NCBI RefSeq assembly: GCF_018294505.1
Contig: NC_057811.1
Location: 409,698,968 to 409,762,967, forward strand
Length of the DNA stretch: 64,000 bases
DNA from: Triticum aestivum
Taxonomy: Eukaryota > Streptophyta > Magnoliopsida > Poales > Poaceae
Direction of reading: 5' to 3'
The translations under genes were made by a program, and so were the position numbers. The notes below the pieces were generated by a model. It worked only from the letters and a program-made list of their open reading frames with translations. It searched no databases and was not told the DNA's origin. Shown piece after piece: positions 33,328 through 44,979 of the stretch; positions within the stretch are counted from its first letter, which is position 1; the number at the start of each line of letters is the position of its first letter.

Positions 33328-36300
33328 CATCATATTATATGTTTTGCTTCTTTTGGATGTGTGGGCCAAATCTGTATTTTATGTGTTGTTGCATGTTATG
33401 AATTAGAATGTGAAATAGGAAAAGGTACAGACACAAATTCAAGTATATGTTGAGGAATGGAGAATACCAACTTGTTTGGTGGGATCATTTTAGTCTATGA
33501 ACTTGCAAAACGATATGAACTAGTCCCTAAACTTTCCATGCAGATTCAATTCGACAAAAACAGTCTGAATCGCACACAAGCCATGCCATAAAGGGCACAC
33601 TCCCGTGGCTGTTTTTGTGTTGAAGCCGGATGAAATTAGTCAAATGGGTCCTTATTAATATGTGCTTGCCCGTGTAGATATTTTGTTTACGACCCAGGGG
33701 TTTAGGCAATTCTCACTCCTAGTCCCCAAACCACATGTCCCCCTCAAACTGTTCGTAACGACTGTGTAGAGTTGTCGTTTGCGAGCTGGCTGGCTGCTAA
33801 GCACACCAAATGGAGCCACGACATTGAGGAACATGAGATGAGCCGCCCGATTACGATAAGCTACAACTTGATCTTGCTACCTATTGGCCAAAAGGGTTTT
33901 GGGTGTAGAAAGTTGCTCGGTTTTTTTTTTTGCATGATTGGGCCTAAAACTAGACAAATTTGGTGGTTGTATGTTGGCAGTGACATGGGACCTGTTTACA
34001 GATGTACATGACACTTCTCTCATGCAGGTTATCTACGGATGTACAAGTACGCTCCGTTTGTGGTCGTCTCTACAACGTGTGGAGAATCAAAACATGTTTA
34101 CGCAGGTGTGTACACGCTTGGAGAACACAGCAATGGATACTTTTGCCCGACATGCATGGCAACATGGTCTTAGGATTAGGCATCATACAGTCTTATGATT
34201 ACTTGTATTTCACTTTCTTTTCTTTCTGGGTTTGAACTTGGTTTAGTTGTGTGGATCTTAGTTTTGCAGTGGCTGGGTGTAATACTTAAACCTTTTAAGT
34301 AATAATGCGCTACTTATCAAAAAAAGTAGTCGTACGAGAAAAGTGATAGGAATGATAGATTAGGGGTCGTGATGATTGTTGCCTTAGGTCCATGGATGGT
34401 TTGAGGGGGTAGTAGTGATGGTTTGACTAGAAGATAAGAGCCATAAGTTAATGTGTGTCTTCTAAGTTTGCTAATGCGTTTGATCAGATGATACCCACTC
34501 CTCCATAGTTGGCGTGGTTCCTCTTCTCCATCGGCGGTAGTGGTCAGGAACGGAGTCAGGAAATGGTGATAGGGGTGGGGGGCTTGAACTAGAAGTATCG
34601 ATCACAATTACACTCATATATCATCGTAACTATCGGAAGGTCTAGTGGTCTAGATTCCCAAAACATGTTCGATGTTCTACAATATGAATAAAATTTCATC
34701 TCTATTAATCTGAATTTGGCTCTACACCCACCATGATTAACGGTCTCAATAATTTATTCTGAAGTAAATTGGCTACTAGTTCCAGTTGGCTTGAAAATGT
34801 TCTCAACTAAACTCTTCATCTTCATGTCTACATAAGTAAAATTGGAATATTTTTTAAATATTTTATAATTGTAGTTTATAGTTTTGTAGTTTTTAAGACA
34901 CACAACTAAACAAAATTAAATACAAAAAATGATGGTAGGAATCAAGACTAATTGTTATCATGTGTACACCCACTACGACTAATATGTTTGAGGAAACCGT
35001 CTCCCCTATCGGCCTACCATAAGCCGTCTGCACGAAAGCTAGGCGTGTGCGTCGTAACTCGGTGTCCACAAGCACCGAGTGGACGAGCTGAAGGCCAACG
35101 GCGGAAGACCGAACATGATGACCAATCACATAGCTGGTTGGTTTCTCTATTTTACACTATGTGTATGGGAGAGGATTTGTGGCACGCATGGGATAGGGGC
35201 ACACATATCTAGGGCCACTCGATTGTCTTATGATTCGCAAATTGGATTGGTCTTCCGCATGTGTTTAAGGCGTAAGGGGTCCACAAATACATCGTTTGGA
35301 AGAGAGTGCATGGCTCACTCGTCCCACCTCCCATGCTTGTTTTACTTGTAAATTTGAATCTATTATATGTTTCGCACAAAATTCCAATTTATATTTTGTT
35401 TGCATATTTGTGTTCATTGTGACGAAGGTATTGAAATAAGGCCCATTTTGAATATGTTTTGACACGGTTTTGTAAATTTTATTAGGTTTGCATTGCTGAA
35501 ACTTAGTTGAAATGAACGATAAAATCAATAAGTTTTGGAACTCAAACTTTAAACCAAGTGGGGCTCCAACGTTTTGAAAAGTTTTAAAAGCTTTAGTAAG
35601 TTTCTAAAAAGCAAATGAAATTTGGTACAACTTTGTAAAACCTTACGACTATCAAGTTTTATATTCTAAACTTGGTAAAAAAAATTAAAAATAAAGGTGT
35701 TGGAATTTATTTAAATTGTGTATTATTTGAATGTACTCGTTATAACAATCATGAATATGCGAATGAAACTTGATTTGGACTTCGGAAGATACAACAGATT
35801 CAAGTTTTAAGATAAAGATGAAAAGCTATGGGAAGTGGGAGAGTGACAAATAACGAGTGCACTTTAAGCAAATGGGTCGCCGTATGTGTGCCACTGCGAG
35901 TTATAGCTATGTGGATTAATAGTTAATGGGCTTTTGGAATATTCCACCACCCTACTTGGAAGGGAGTGGCAATAGCCTGTCTTTTTGAAGAAAAAAATCA
36001 GAACAAAAAAACCAGTAAAAGGAAAGAACTAGAAAGCAAAAAAAAATCAACAAGAATGAGAAAAAATATAATCAGAACCAATGAACTGAGTCGATCCATT
36101 TTCCCTCATTGTGGGCGTAGCCTTGCTTAGTTGACTCACATATCATGTATTTAAAAATGTTAAATGTGTGTAGAGAAATATTCAAGATGTAAAAATATGT
36201 ACAGCACTAATGAAAAAATTAGACATGTGCTGACACAAGAGAAAAATAATTTTAAAATGCAATAAAGAATAAGAAACAAAAAACCGAAGGGAAGAAAGAA

Positions 36301-36639
36301 AAAAAGGAAAATCTGAAGAAAGCCAAAAAAGACAAAGAAAGCCGATGCAAACTAGTGAACAGACTGGTAAGAAAAAACAAAAAGCTTGTCCGTAGCTACA
36401 GTATTGGGCCGACCCAAAGACTGTTGCAATGTAGGCGAGTTGTAATAGGAATTAGTACGGGCGGCGTATAGGGGAGCTCAGAGAGCAACTAATCGGCGGG
36501 GCCCTCGTCAGCTCCCAGTGTGCCACCACGTGTGTCGCGCTGTGTGCATCCCGCGGGAGCATGTTTTTTGTTTTCTGCATGTGTTCTTTTTTTTGTCTTT
36601 TACCTTGCTTTGCTAGAATTTGGTGAGAAATTTGTTGTT
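33328..36639. other. Intergenic region without a supported gene
   Basis: Mostly AT-rich. A LINE-like 3' end is possible near 34210-34330 (GTTTTGCAGTGGCTGGGTGTAAT followed by an A-run), without confirming target duplications. From about 36000 the sequence takes on the A-rich degenerate character of the blocks further right, with GGGCCGACCC at about 36407-36416. No credible ORF. Confidence 0.45.
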
Positions 36640-36657
36640 TTTTTTCGAAGAACAGTT

Positions 36658-37358
36658 TTTTTTTTTGCAAGAAAAACTTTCAATCTATTCCTCTTCAACC
36701 ATGGTACAACAAACACTAGAAATAATAAAAATTACATCCAGATCCGTAGACCACATAGCGACGACTACAAGCACTGAAGCGAGCCGAAGGCGCGCCGCTG
36801 TCATCGCCTCTCCCTTGCCGGAGCCGGGCAAACGTTGTTGTAGTAGACAGTCGGGAAGTCGTCGTGCTAAGGCCCCGTAGAACCAACGCATCAGAACAGC
36901 AACCGTCGTAGATGAAGAGTGTAGATCAAAAGGATCCAACTTGAAGACACACGAACGAAGACGAACGACGAACAGATCCGAGCAAATCCACCAAAGACAG
37001 ATCCGCCGGAGACACACCTCCACACGCCCACCGATGATGCTAGACGCATCACCGGAACGGGGCTAGGCGGGGAGACCTTTATTCCATCTTCAGGGAGCCG
37101 CCGCCGTCTCGCCTTTCTGAGTAGGACATAAACCCTAACAAAGCTAAAAAAAAGATCTAAAAGCGGAGCCCTCCCACCGGCAAGGGCCGAGATCCACTCC
37201 GTCTCCATGGCCCTAAGGCCACCAGAGACGGGACGGACCGGTGCCAGCGGGAGGCAGAGAACCCTAGATCTTGGGCCGCTGCGTTTGCTGAGACGCGCCC
37301 TCCTCCTCCGCCCGGGGTTGAAGGTAACGCACTCGTCACCCAAACAATGAAGGAAAGC
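36658..37358 (-). mobile_element. Poly(A) retroposon (LINE 3' end or SINE-like), about 700 bp
   Basis: On the minus strand the insert ends in an A-tail of 12 or so bases (poly-T at 36656-36666 on plus). It is flanked by the exact 18-bp duplication TTTTTTCGAAGAACAGTT at 36640-36657 and 37359-37376. Long variable target duplications plus a 3' A-tail are the signature of target-primed reverse transcription. The 5' two-thirds (minus sense) is GC-rich, transcript-like sequence; no RT or endonuclease domain is visible. It could be a 5'-truncated LINE, a SINE-like element or a processed transcript. Confidence 0.8.
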
Positions 37359-37376
37359 TTTTTTCGAAGAACAGTT

Positions 37377-38660
37377 GTGCTTCTAAAAAAACATAGTTTG
37401 TGCTTTCATGAGTGTGCTTTTCAAAAAGGGGAAAACATAATTGTGCATTCCAAATAAGGGAAAAGCACAATCTATCTTCTACAGAAAGCACATCTAGTGC
37501 TTCCCCGAAAAAAAAGAAAAACACAGCATGTGCTTTCAAAAAGAAGTGAAAACCGGAATCATCCTTTCAGGTTATGATTTCTTTCTTGTGGTTTTTATTC
37601 GTTTTTCTGGTTTTTTTATTCCAATTTCTCTTAAAAAAGATAGTTCAAACATATAAATTATTTTGAACAAAAAATCTATGAAAAAAGAGAAAACTCCTAT
37701 ATTGCGACAAAGTGGTGCACATGCTGCATGCCACTTGTCAGGAGCAGAGAAGGTGGGTAATGGCCTTTGCAAGGACGAACCCTTAAGTAGTGATTTTGCT
37801 ATTATACGCGTCACGCGGTAGAAAGCGAGCAATTGCGCACCCCTCTACTCGTCAGAGCTCTTTGGGTCGGCCCATGTGCGGATCGGGGCGGCCGTTTTTT
37901 CATCTTATTGTTTTTATTTATTTATCCTCTTTTAATATAAAAAATGTTCATGAATCCCGAATTCAGAAAAAAAGTTTGGTATTTCAATAGAAGTAATGAA
38001 ATTCGAAAAATGTTTACAAATTCCAAATTCAACTAATTAGTCAGGATTTCAGAAAAACTTATGAAAATAAAAATGTTTGCAAATCACAAATTAAAAAAAA
38101 TGTTTGGGATTTCAAAAAATGAAATTAATTTTTTCCATGATTTTTAAAAATGTTCTCGAAATTCAAAATTTCTGAAAAACTGTCTAGGATTTCAAAAAAT
38201 ATTCCTAAATTTCACCAATTTGAAGAAATGATCCTGTTTTTTGTAACATGCTCATGAATTTGAAAATATGATCTTGGATTTATGAAAAATGTTCACGAAC
38301 TTGAGAAATATTCATGGTTTCAAAATATATTCCTTGAGGTAAAAAATGTTCACAGACTTGCAAAACGTTCTCAAAGTTTAGAAAACATTAATGAACTTTA
38401 AAGCTGTTCCCATATTTCAAAAAAATCACGAATTTAAAATTTTATTTCCATATTTCCGAAAATTTTAATGAAAATGTAAAGAGCAAAAAAAATAAAGGAA
38501 AGAAGAAGAGAAAACCGAAAAAAATAATGAAAAGAGTAAAAAAAAGGGTTTTGGAGAAATAGAGAAGATACGAAATGGGCCAGCCCAGTACTGCAGGCGT
38601 GAAAGCTCGTTTAGTCGCTATCCCCCGACCTGCGCGGGGAATAGGATCCGACGACATCTA
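37377..38660. repeat. AT-rich degenerate repeat block with GGGCC/GGCCC borders
   Basis: Begins with GTGCTTTC-type units (37377-37540), then TCGGCCCATGTGCGGATCGGGG at 37867-37888. About 650 bp of loosely repeated AAAATGTTCATGAATTT-like units follow, ending at GAAATGGGCCAGCCCAGTA (38573-38591). Sequences of the same build recur at 44990-45950 and around 57950-58340. Likely part of a decayed non-coding DNA transposon family. Confidence 0.5.
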
Positions 38661-39420
38661 GCTCTACGGACGGACGGTGAGTCCGATTTGCGGCACGGCA
38701 TTGGAGATGCCCTCAGTCATTTCTCCCTTTTTCATCGTATATAGAACATCTTCGCAGAGAATCCTCTGGGAAAAATCTTATTTGACAAAAAACAGGTTGA
38801 GTGGGCGTTAGTCGGCAGATACCCAGAAATATTTCCTCTAAATTATAATCACCCGTTGTTTATAAATTGCTCGCTGAATGCTGATTCCACTCTAATGTTT
38901 TAATTTTGATGAGCCGCGCGCCCTGAAAGCGTCGAGAAATCATCAACCACCGTGGCACGCACGTCGTGTGCAGGTGCATTGACATTCTAGCTCGAGCTAC
39001 TATCCGCGCGGGAGCCGGACACCACGAGTAGGCTACGCTGCTGCACCACGGACGCCGTCTGCCGGTGGCTAGAGCTTGGAACTGAATCTACAGTCATGCA
39101 CCGGCCAGCAGAGAGAAGACATGTTACTGATGTAGGAGTGCATGAAAACATGGACAAGATCCACACAAATGGAGATGCCATATCGACATCATCAACGTAC
39201 AAAACAGCCACCGCAACTAATCACAACTCTCACTAATGGCACACAGTACAAATCAGGTCCCGATTATTTCGCCACCACCAGCAGCACGAACTCATCTAGT
39301 AGTACATCTCCGCGTCCGGCGCGGCGCACGCGGATCACGGGGCCGGCACGAACGGCCCCGCAGCTTATTGCTACCAACCACACACGATGACGAAGAGGCC
39401 GGCGTACAGCTTACTCGATC
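38661..39420. other. Intergenic, 3' flank of the PLAT gene
   Basis: No coding region supported. GGCATTGGAGATGCCCT at 38699-38715 resembles a MITE end also seen at 27453-27472. The part nearest 39420 should contain the 3' UTR of the PLAT-domain gene, but no clear poly(A) signal was seen on the minus strand. Confidence 0.4.
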
Positions 39421-40075
39421 TTACTCCTCGGCGGCGGTGCCATCGGCGGGGCAGCGGTCGACGACGGCCTCGAGCTTGTAGGGCGCGGCGTCGGTGGCGA
39501 GCCACTGCTCGACGGTGAAGAGCTGCTGGGCGCAGCCGCGGTGCGGGCCGGTGACGGTGACCTCCACGTAGTTGCAGTACCAGCCGTGGTGCGCGCCGGT
39601 GCCGTCGGAGGACACCCTCATGCGGCAGGGCGCGCCGGCCATGCACGGCCCGCGCCCGCTGAAGATGTCCAGGTTGCCGCGCTCGAAGTAGGAGTGGCCC
39701 CCCCACATGAGCCCGCCCCACGACGGCAGGTCCGCGATCGCCACGCCGTCGGCGTTGCCCGCCGTGTAGAGCTCCAGCGTGATGTTGGCGTCCGTCCCGG
39801 CCTTCCAGATCGACCCCGTGCGCACGTACACCGTGTACACGCACTCCTGGCTGTCGCCGCCCACCGCGCCACCGCCCTTGGTCAGCTGCGGATCCGTCGA
39901 AGCCGGCAAGGTAAACGCGATGAGTACACGAGCAGAGCAATAATCATGTCGCGAGGAGAGGAGAGGGAGGACGGTGAGTCACCTTGATCTGGGTCGGGAG
40001 ATCGCGGCCATGCGCCAGCGCGGCGGCGGAGACGGCGACGGCGAAGGCGAGGAGGAGGGCGGCGAGCCGAGCCAT
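39421..40075 (-). CDS. Secreted PLAT-domain (ATS3/PLAT-plant-stress) protein, two exons
   Basis: Exon 1 is 40075-39983 and exon 2 is 39885-39421, with a 97-bp intron (donor AAG|GTGACT, acceptor CCGCAG|CTGACC) in phase 0. The product is 185 aa. Residues 1-22 form a signal peptide (MARLAALLLAFAVAVSAA...). A PLAT domain spans about 45-160: ECVYTVYVRTGSIWKAG, DANITLELYTA, RGNLDIFSGRGPC, GWYCNYVEVTVTG and FTVEQWLA. Several cysteines fit a secretory fold. PLAT/ATS3-type plant proteins are small, ER or apoplast located and linked to stress and seed development; the ligand is unclear. Length and structure match the family, and no defects are seen. Confidence 0.88.
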
Positions 40076-40144
40076 GGCTGACGGGTCGGAGCGCGATCGA
40101 GCTTGGTGTCTTCAGATGCGGAGATTGCTGGGGGGGAGTGGATG

Positions 40145-40153
40145 GTATAAAAT
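40145..40153 (-). promoter_or_regulatory. Possible TATA box of the PLAT gene
   Basis: Minus-strand ATTTTATAC about 75 bp upstream of the start codon, a plausible core-promoter distance. The plus strand reads TATAAAA at the same site, so orientation is uncertain. Confidence 0.35.
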
Positions 40154-40508
40154 GGAAGTGGGTGATGAGGCCGCGTGGGGCCTTGGCTGTCACCGTGCCA
40201 CCGTGGCGTCGATCCGATCCGGAAAGCTTTTAAAAACTGTGCAGTTTTGTCCCTGCTCGTCTGAATTAATCCTGCATTATTCAATGGACGCATCATGGCC
40301 GACAGAGGACAGACAGGGCCGCGCCACCCGCCCCGCTCCCTCCACAGTTGCTCGTTCCAAATATCTTCATACTAATACTAGTAGTACGATACGAACACTG
40401 AGTTCGAAAGAAAAGATCGTCAAGCAATGAAACAACCTAGGATCCGATCGCAATGACAGAAGGTCTAAGCTTAAGATGATCTATACATCGTGGAATTTGA
40501 AGCAGTTA

Positions 40509-41869
40509 GAGCAACTTCAATGGGGCGACCCAAACGGACGGCGATTTCGTCCGTTTTTTGTCCGTTTGGGTCGGCCGCCCGTTCGACGTCCGACCTCTTT
40601 TAGATTTGAGTCGGCAGGGCACCCAATGCGCCGGCCCATTTTATGTCCGCGCGCAATTTTTTTAGAAAAAAGGCCCACGGCCATAGATCATGCCAGTGGC
40701 CATGTCGTCGCCCTGGTTTTGGTGCTCCAGCGTGCGGGAAAGGATCGCGCGCGGGAAAAAATCGGCCTAGCGCGCTGGTTTTGGCGCACCGCGTCCGGCG
40801 CGCGTTATTAAGAAGGCGTTCCCTCCACACTCTGTCGGCCGCCCACTCGCTTCGCCGCCTCGCCGCCTCTGCGCCACCATGTCGATGCGCCGCCTGGGCG
40901 CTTCGGATTTTCGCAGAGTCCGCGAGCGCCGCTTCGGCGCCTTCTCCTTCGAAATCTGGTTTGGTGAAAAACGCCTCAGTCTCGGCACCTTCGACACCGC
41001 AGAGGAGGCGGCCCGCGCGTACGACGCGGCGGCGTGGCGCCTCCGACGGCCTCGTCGGGAGATGAATTTTCCCGACGCGTCGACGAGCCAGCGGGCGCAG
41101 GATCTTGCACCTCTCCCGCGGCTTTTCACCGACGAGGATCGTCGTGACAACCGGAGGCGGCAGCGTCGCCTCGCCATCGCCGAGATGGATGTGGAAGCCA
41201 TGGCGGTGTGGCGCGAACGCTTCCCGCAGGACATCGTCAACGAGCGCCAGTTCTACAAGCAACGGAGGACGGAGGGCGAGGCAAGGAGGACGGAGCGAGC
41301 CGCCTATCGGGAGAACAAGCGTGCGCGGAAGCAGGCCGCTCAATTGAAAATGGAGCTAGGAGAAGCGTCGTCCTGGGACTCCGAGGACGAGCGGTATGCT
41401 GATGCCTACATTCAGACGTCGGAGAAGGACATTACCGAGTCAGAGTCGGAAAACGACGAGTAGTTAATCTTTTCTTTTAACAGTCTATGCTATGAACTAT
41501 CTATGTATCCTTAAATTATCCGGCCACCCCAACGAGTAGTTCATCTTTCTTTTAACAGTTGATCCTTGGTACTATCTATGTTGAATTGGCAGGCGGCGTC
41601 GGCGACGAAGGAGGCGGGCGAGGGGCGATGTTGGATGGGGAGAGGGCAATGTGCCACCGACCAGCGGGACCGGGAAGAGGAGAGGGCGAGCGCGCGCGTC
41701 CGTCTCGTGTCCGCGCCGACGCAAATCCGGCTAAAAATGGGCCGGGAATGGGTCGCCCACGGACGAAAAGCGGACACGTGTTTGAGTCGGCGCGTTGGAC
41801 CGCTTTTTGTGTCCGCGCCGACCCAAACGGATGGCGGAAGACGAAATGGATCGCCCATTAGAGTTGCTC
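40509..41869. mobile_element. TTA-flanked Harbinger-like DNA element carrying an AP2-like ORF
   Basis: A 1,361-bp element with imperfect terminal inverted repeats: GAGCAACTTCAATGGGGCGA on the left, GAGCAACTCTAATGGGCGA read inward from the right. Subterminal CGACCCAAACGGA is also inverted at both ends. Direct TTA duplications (40506-40508, 41870-41872) are the target-site signature of PIF/Harbinger. There is no transposase; the only long ORF is AP2/ERF-like. An imperfect direct repeat follows the ORF (41455-41500 and 41531-41580, sharing CGAGTAGTT and TCTTTTAACAGT). Confidence 0.75.
40879..41463 (+). CDS. AP2/ERF-like protein encoded inside a DNA element (194 aa)
   Basis: An intact ORF from ATG to TAG. 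Residues about 10-66 form a diverged AP2/ERF DNA-binding domain: FRRVRERRFGAFSFEIWF, GTFDTAEEAARAYDAAAW and MNFPD. The usual WAAEIRDP strand is altered to FSFEIWFGEKRL, so DNA contact residues may differ. Residues 85-160 are strongly basic and helical (RRDNRRRQRRLAIAEMD, ENKRARKQAAQ), and the tail is acidic (TESESENDE). It could be a captured host gene fragment or an element-borne factor. Whether it is translated is unknown; an undisturbed frame argues against long neutral decay. Confidence 0.7.
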   Translation: MSMRRLGASDFRRVRERRFGAFSFEIWFGEKRLSLGTFDTAEEAARAYDAAAWRLRRPRREMNFPDASTSQRAQDLAPLPRLFTDEDRRDNRRRQRRLAIAEMDVEAMAVWRERFPQDIVNERQFYKQRRTEGEARRTERAAYRENKRARKQAAQLKMELGEASSWDSEDERYADAYIQTSEKDITESESENDE

Positions 41870-41872
41870 TTA

Positions 41873-42602
41873 TAGTAGTACTAGTAACAAATATGAGGGA
41901 CACCTCTCAAACAAAACCAAATAAAGACATGAGCATTGAAGACCATGAACGTGTCCCAAGGGAATCCCAGAAGACAAGGCCCTGGTAAACGGCACGGCAC
42001 AGGGTACTAATAATACGATCCCCATCGCGGCAGGACCGGATCTGTTCTTCCCCGTGCGTGGGTTGCTCTCATGTTGGCCATGTTATGCCACATGCCGCCA
42101 CATTACTAGACCCACCTCGCATTTAACATCTCCAGATTTGCTAAAACAACCTATCCCTCCCCTTGATCAAATGCATAATTGGATCAACACTGCAGGCTTC
42201 TATGATTAGCAAGAATCCAATGAGAATTTTGGACTATGAGCTAAGATTTCCATGTCCCCTAATTACAGCATGAAGCACAACCAGTTCAGTATTCAGGGCT
42301 TCTGTAGTTCGGATGCTTCCTGGGAATTATGCCGAGATTTCGCACAAGACACAGTTCAGTTACGGGTAGATTCAGGAAAATGTCCCGTGAAGCAAAAGAT
42401 GGCCCGAGTAATTTACTTAAACCTGACTTCGCTGGAAACATTTTATCAAACCAATCCGAGTGTGGCAGACAACTGCAAATACAAGAAACAAACCTTGGGA
42501 CCAGCCGGGCCGCAGTGATACGAGCTTACCCAGGCAACAATACTGGATTCTACCTAGTGTACAGTTACAGACTAAGTGCACCAGCACTCCTGGTGACACC
42601 AA
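41873..42602. other. Intergenic, 3' flank of the 42603-44917 gene
   Basis: No coding region supported. The part nearest 42602 is expected to be the gene's 3' UTR. Minor open frames here lack homology signals. Confidence 0.45.
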
Positions 42603-44917
42603 TCAGTCAAATTGTTGGCGCAGGGCCATCTCAGTTTCGCTCTTCCACGATGCATGTGACGATTGCCCTCTCATCCTCTTCACTTTCTCCTTGTCTTTTA
42701 CAGCAGAACCCTTCTTCTTCTCTGGCTCTTTAGCCTGCACCGGTCTGTCGTTGCAAACAGGGCATACCATTCCTTGCGCATGTGAATAGGTCTTTGGTAT
42801 ACCACACTGGAGGCACATTCTACAAATCGAAGAGAAAAAAACACAGTGAGGAGTCCTGTATAAGGCATATACCAGGAATGACAACAGATCGTATAAACAA
42901 TTCAGCCATATATGTGCTTTTGTTCAGTTATTTCGTAGTTGTATTAGTGAAACAAAGTGGCCATCTGTTACCTTAGAAGCTCGGCAGCATCTTCTGGACC
43001 AGGATTTGCAGCGCCTATTTTCCTCTTTCCTTCAACAGAACCTGGAGGGTTGGCACCATTCTTCATGTCACTGCTAACTCGTTCGTGACCAGCAACCAAC
43101 TGTGGTTTCGCCGACACAACCGCAACTGGAGACAGTTTTGTAGTCAGATTAGCCAAGAGATAATGAATTTGAAGTAGAATAATTAGCATGAGCAGAAGTG
43201 CAGAACTAAGACTTTTATCACATGTTAGCACATATGATAATATCTGCTTTACCATCTATCGCATACTCAAGCATATTAACAAGCTATTCCGCCAATAAGT
43301 AATTTTGCTAATCCTATTTAGAAAGGGAAAGTTATATCCATTCGACGAACATCCAACAGAACCTGGAGGATTGGCACCATTCTTCACGTCACTGCTAACT
43401 CGTTCACGGATGGCAACCATCTGTGGCTTCGCCGCCACAACCGCACCTGAACATAGTTTTTAGTAAGATTAGCCAGGAGCCAGCTTGGATTTGAAATATA
43501 ATAATTGCCATTAGTAAAACTAGGGATATTATCAGAAGCCAGCACAGATGATAAGATCTGCTTTACTAGGCATCTCATATTCAAACATATTAACGAGCTA
43601 TAAAATTATGTATCAAAATACAGATTCAATTCAAAAAGGCCAATTATATCCATTTGATGTACTCAAGCAGAGGATGGCGGGTTTTTGTGACCTATTTCCT
43701 CCTGCAAGAAGATAGATACCCAGATATATAGTCCTTCTAAGTCTCCTAACAAACACACCGCAGTAAGAACAGGATAATGGCCACAGCAATAAACACATTT
43801 ACATATTTCTCACCTTATCTTGTGCTCTAAGAAATGGATGCCAATTTAATTATGCAATTTCTAGCACAAGCACATACATGGTGCACAAGTAGCATAGCAC
43901 AATAATGTAATCACAACCCTCATTGTGTACATCAAACTAATAGAAGGCTAATATGTTGAATGCAGAACTAAACCGAAAAACATCTGTCTTCATTTGTATA
44001 AATGTGTTCCATCTCTCTTTTCTATCTAAATATGCTGGCCATGCCATCATCTTGGCTTCATGATACTTGTGTATAGCAATTAATCACTAGGACATGTAAA
44101 ATAACAACAGAAAACAACACCAGTTCCCTGATTTTACTCACTTATCACAGACAATAGACCGGACATGTCATTCTAAACTACTGGCCACCATAAGCACACC
44201 AAGACGACTACAGATAAACTAATTTTCATGTAGGACACGAACCAGTGCATTGTAAGTCAGGCTAGAATCAAATCGACCAACTCTGGGCTCTAGCAAATAA
44301 CAGTCTGGCCTCGCAATCGAAACACTAACCCCATGTCCCTATAGCAATGCAATTCCACAACCAGAGACCACTAAGAAAGTCGACACTACAGCAGGAACAA
44401 CCAAACCTCCTCATATAATACGCTGACTGTGCCATGTTTGAACTATAGAATTCTGGTTCTACCACTAAATCCTCACTGCAAGTGTCAAAACACAGCCAGT
44501 TCTGAACCAGCACGAAGATCAAAGCACGATAATCTGCTGGAAAATTAGCAGTAGTTTAAGCGTCTCACCGGGAGGTGGCGGCTTTCTCCTCTTGGAGTTG
44601 GAGCGGCGATCGAGCACGCCGAGCGCCTCCCCGACCTCCTCGGGCTGGGCCACTCTGCGGTTGAGGAAAGCCGGGGGCCCGGAGATCTCGGCGAAGACAT
44701 CTAGCGCCGAGGGCAGCGAGGAGTCCCCATCTCCGGGGCTAGGGTTTACGCGGGGGCGGGGCTTCGCAGCCGGCTTCGACGGAGCGGACTTCTCGTCTCC
44801 GTCAGATCCGGCCTCTTCGGCTGATGAGTCGCCGGAGTCGCTCAGCTCGGCGCCGGCGCCGGCGGCGGGGTCGTCGTCCTCGGCGGAGGAGTAGCCCCCT
44901 AGAAGCGCTAAGCTCAT
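42603..44917 (-). CDS. Conserved plant protein with C-terminal zinc-ribbon-like motif (239 aa)
   Basis: Three exons join in frame: 44917-44569, 43125-42972 and 42819-42603 (720 nt including stop), with GT-AG introns (CCCG|GTGAGA, CTCCAG|TTGCGG, AAG|GTAACA, TTTGTAG|AATGTG). The N-terminus MSLALLGGYSSAEDDD leads an acidic/serine-rich region, then PSALDVFAEISGPPAFLN near 68-85 and a basic stretch RRSNSKRRKPPPP. Exon 3 adds GKRKIGAANPGPEDAAELLR. The last exon has CLQC-x13-CPVC, likely zinc-binding, a lysine-rich stretch fitting nuclear location, and the tail SSHASWKSETEMALRQQFD. I recognise the build as a conserved plant family but know no function. A near-copy of exon 3's first part lies at 43363-43446. 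Confidence 0.8.
43363..43446 (-). other. Duplicated, possibly alternative exon of the 42603-44917 gene
   Basis: Starts after the acceptor TTCAG and reads GAVVAAKPQMVAIRERVSSD, a near-copy of exon 3's VAVVSAKPQLVAGHERVSSD. Ending at CCTCCAG|GTTCTG it is 84 nt, starts and ends in the same phase, and would add 28 residues without a frameshift. The donor is weak. The upstream intron end is also similar (GGCTAATCT...), so the duplication included intron sequence. Confidence 0.55.
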
Positions 44918-44979
44918 CGTGTCCGTTGTTCTTGGGCTTTCCTGGCTTGAGCGGCCGCAAATCTAGCAAAACTCTCTAC

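Noticed and set aside
34210..34330. LINE 3' end
   Set aside because: Has a suggestive tail and A-run, but no target duplication could be found.
39371..39987. Other frames over the PLAT gene, including an uninterrupted 148-codon plus-strand frame
   Set aside because: Shadow frames of a GC-rich exon; only the spliced minus-strand product matches a family.
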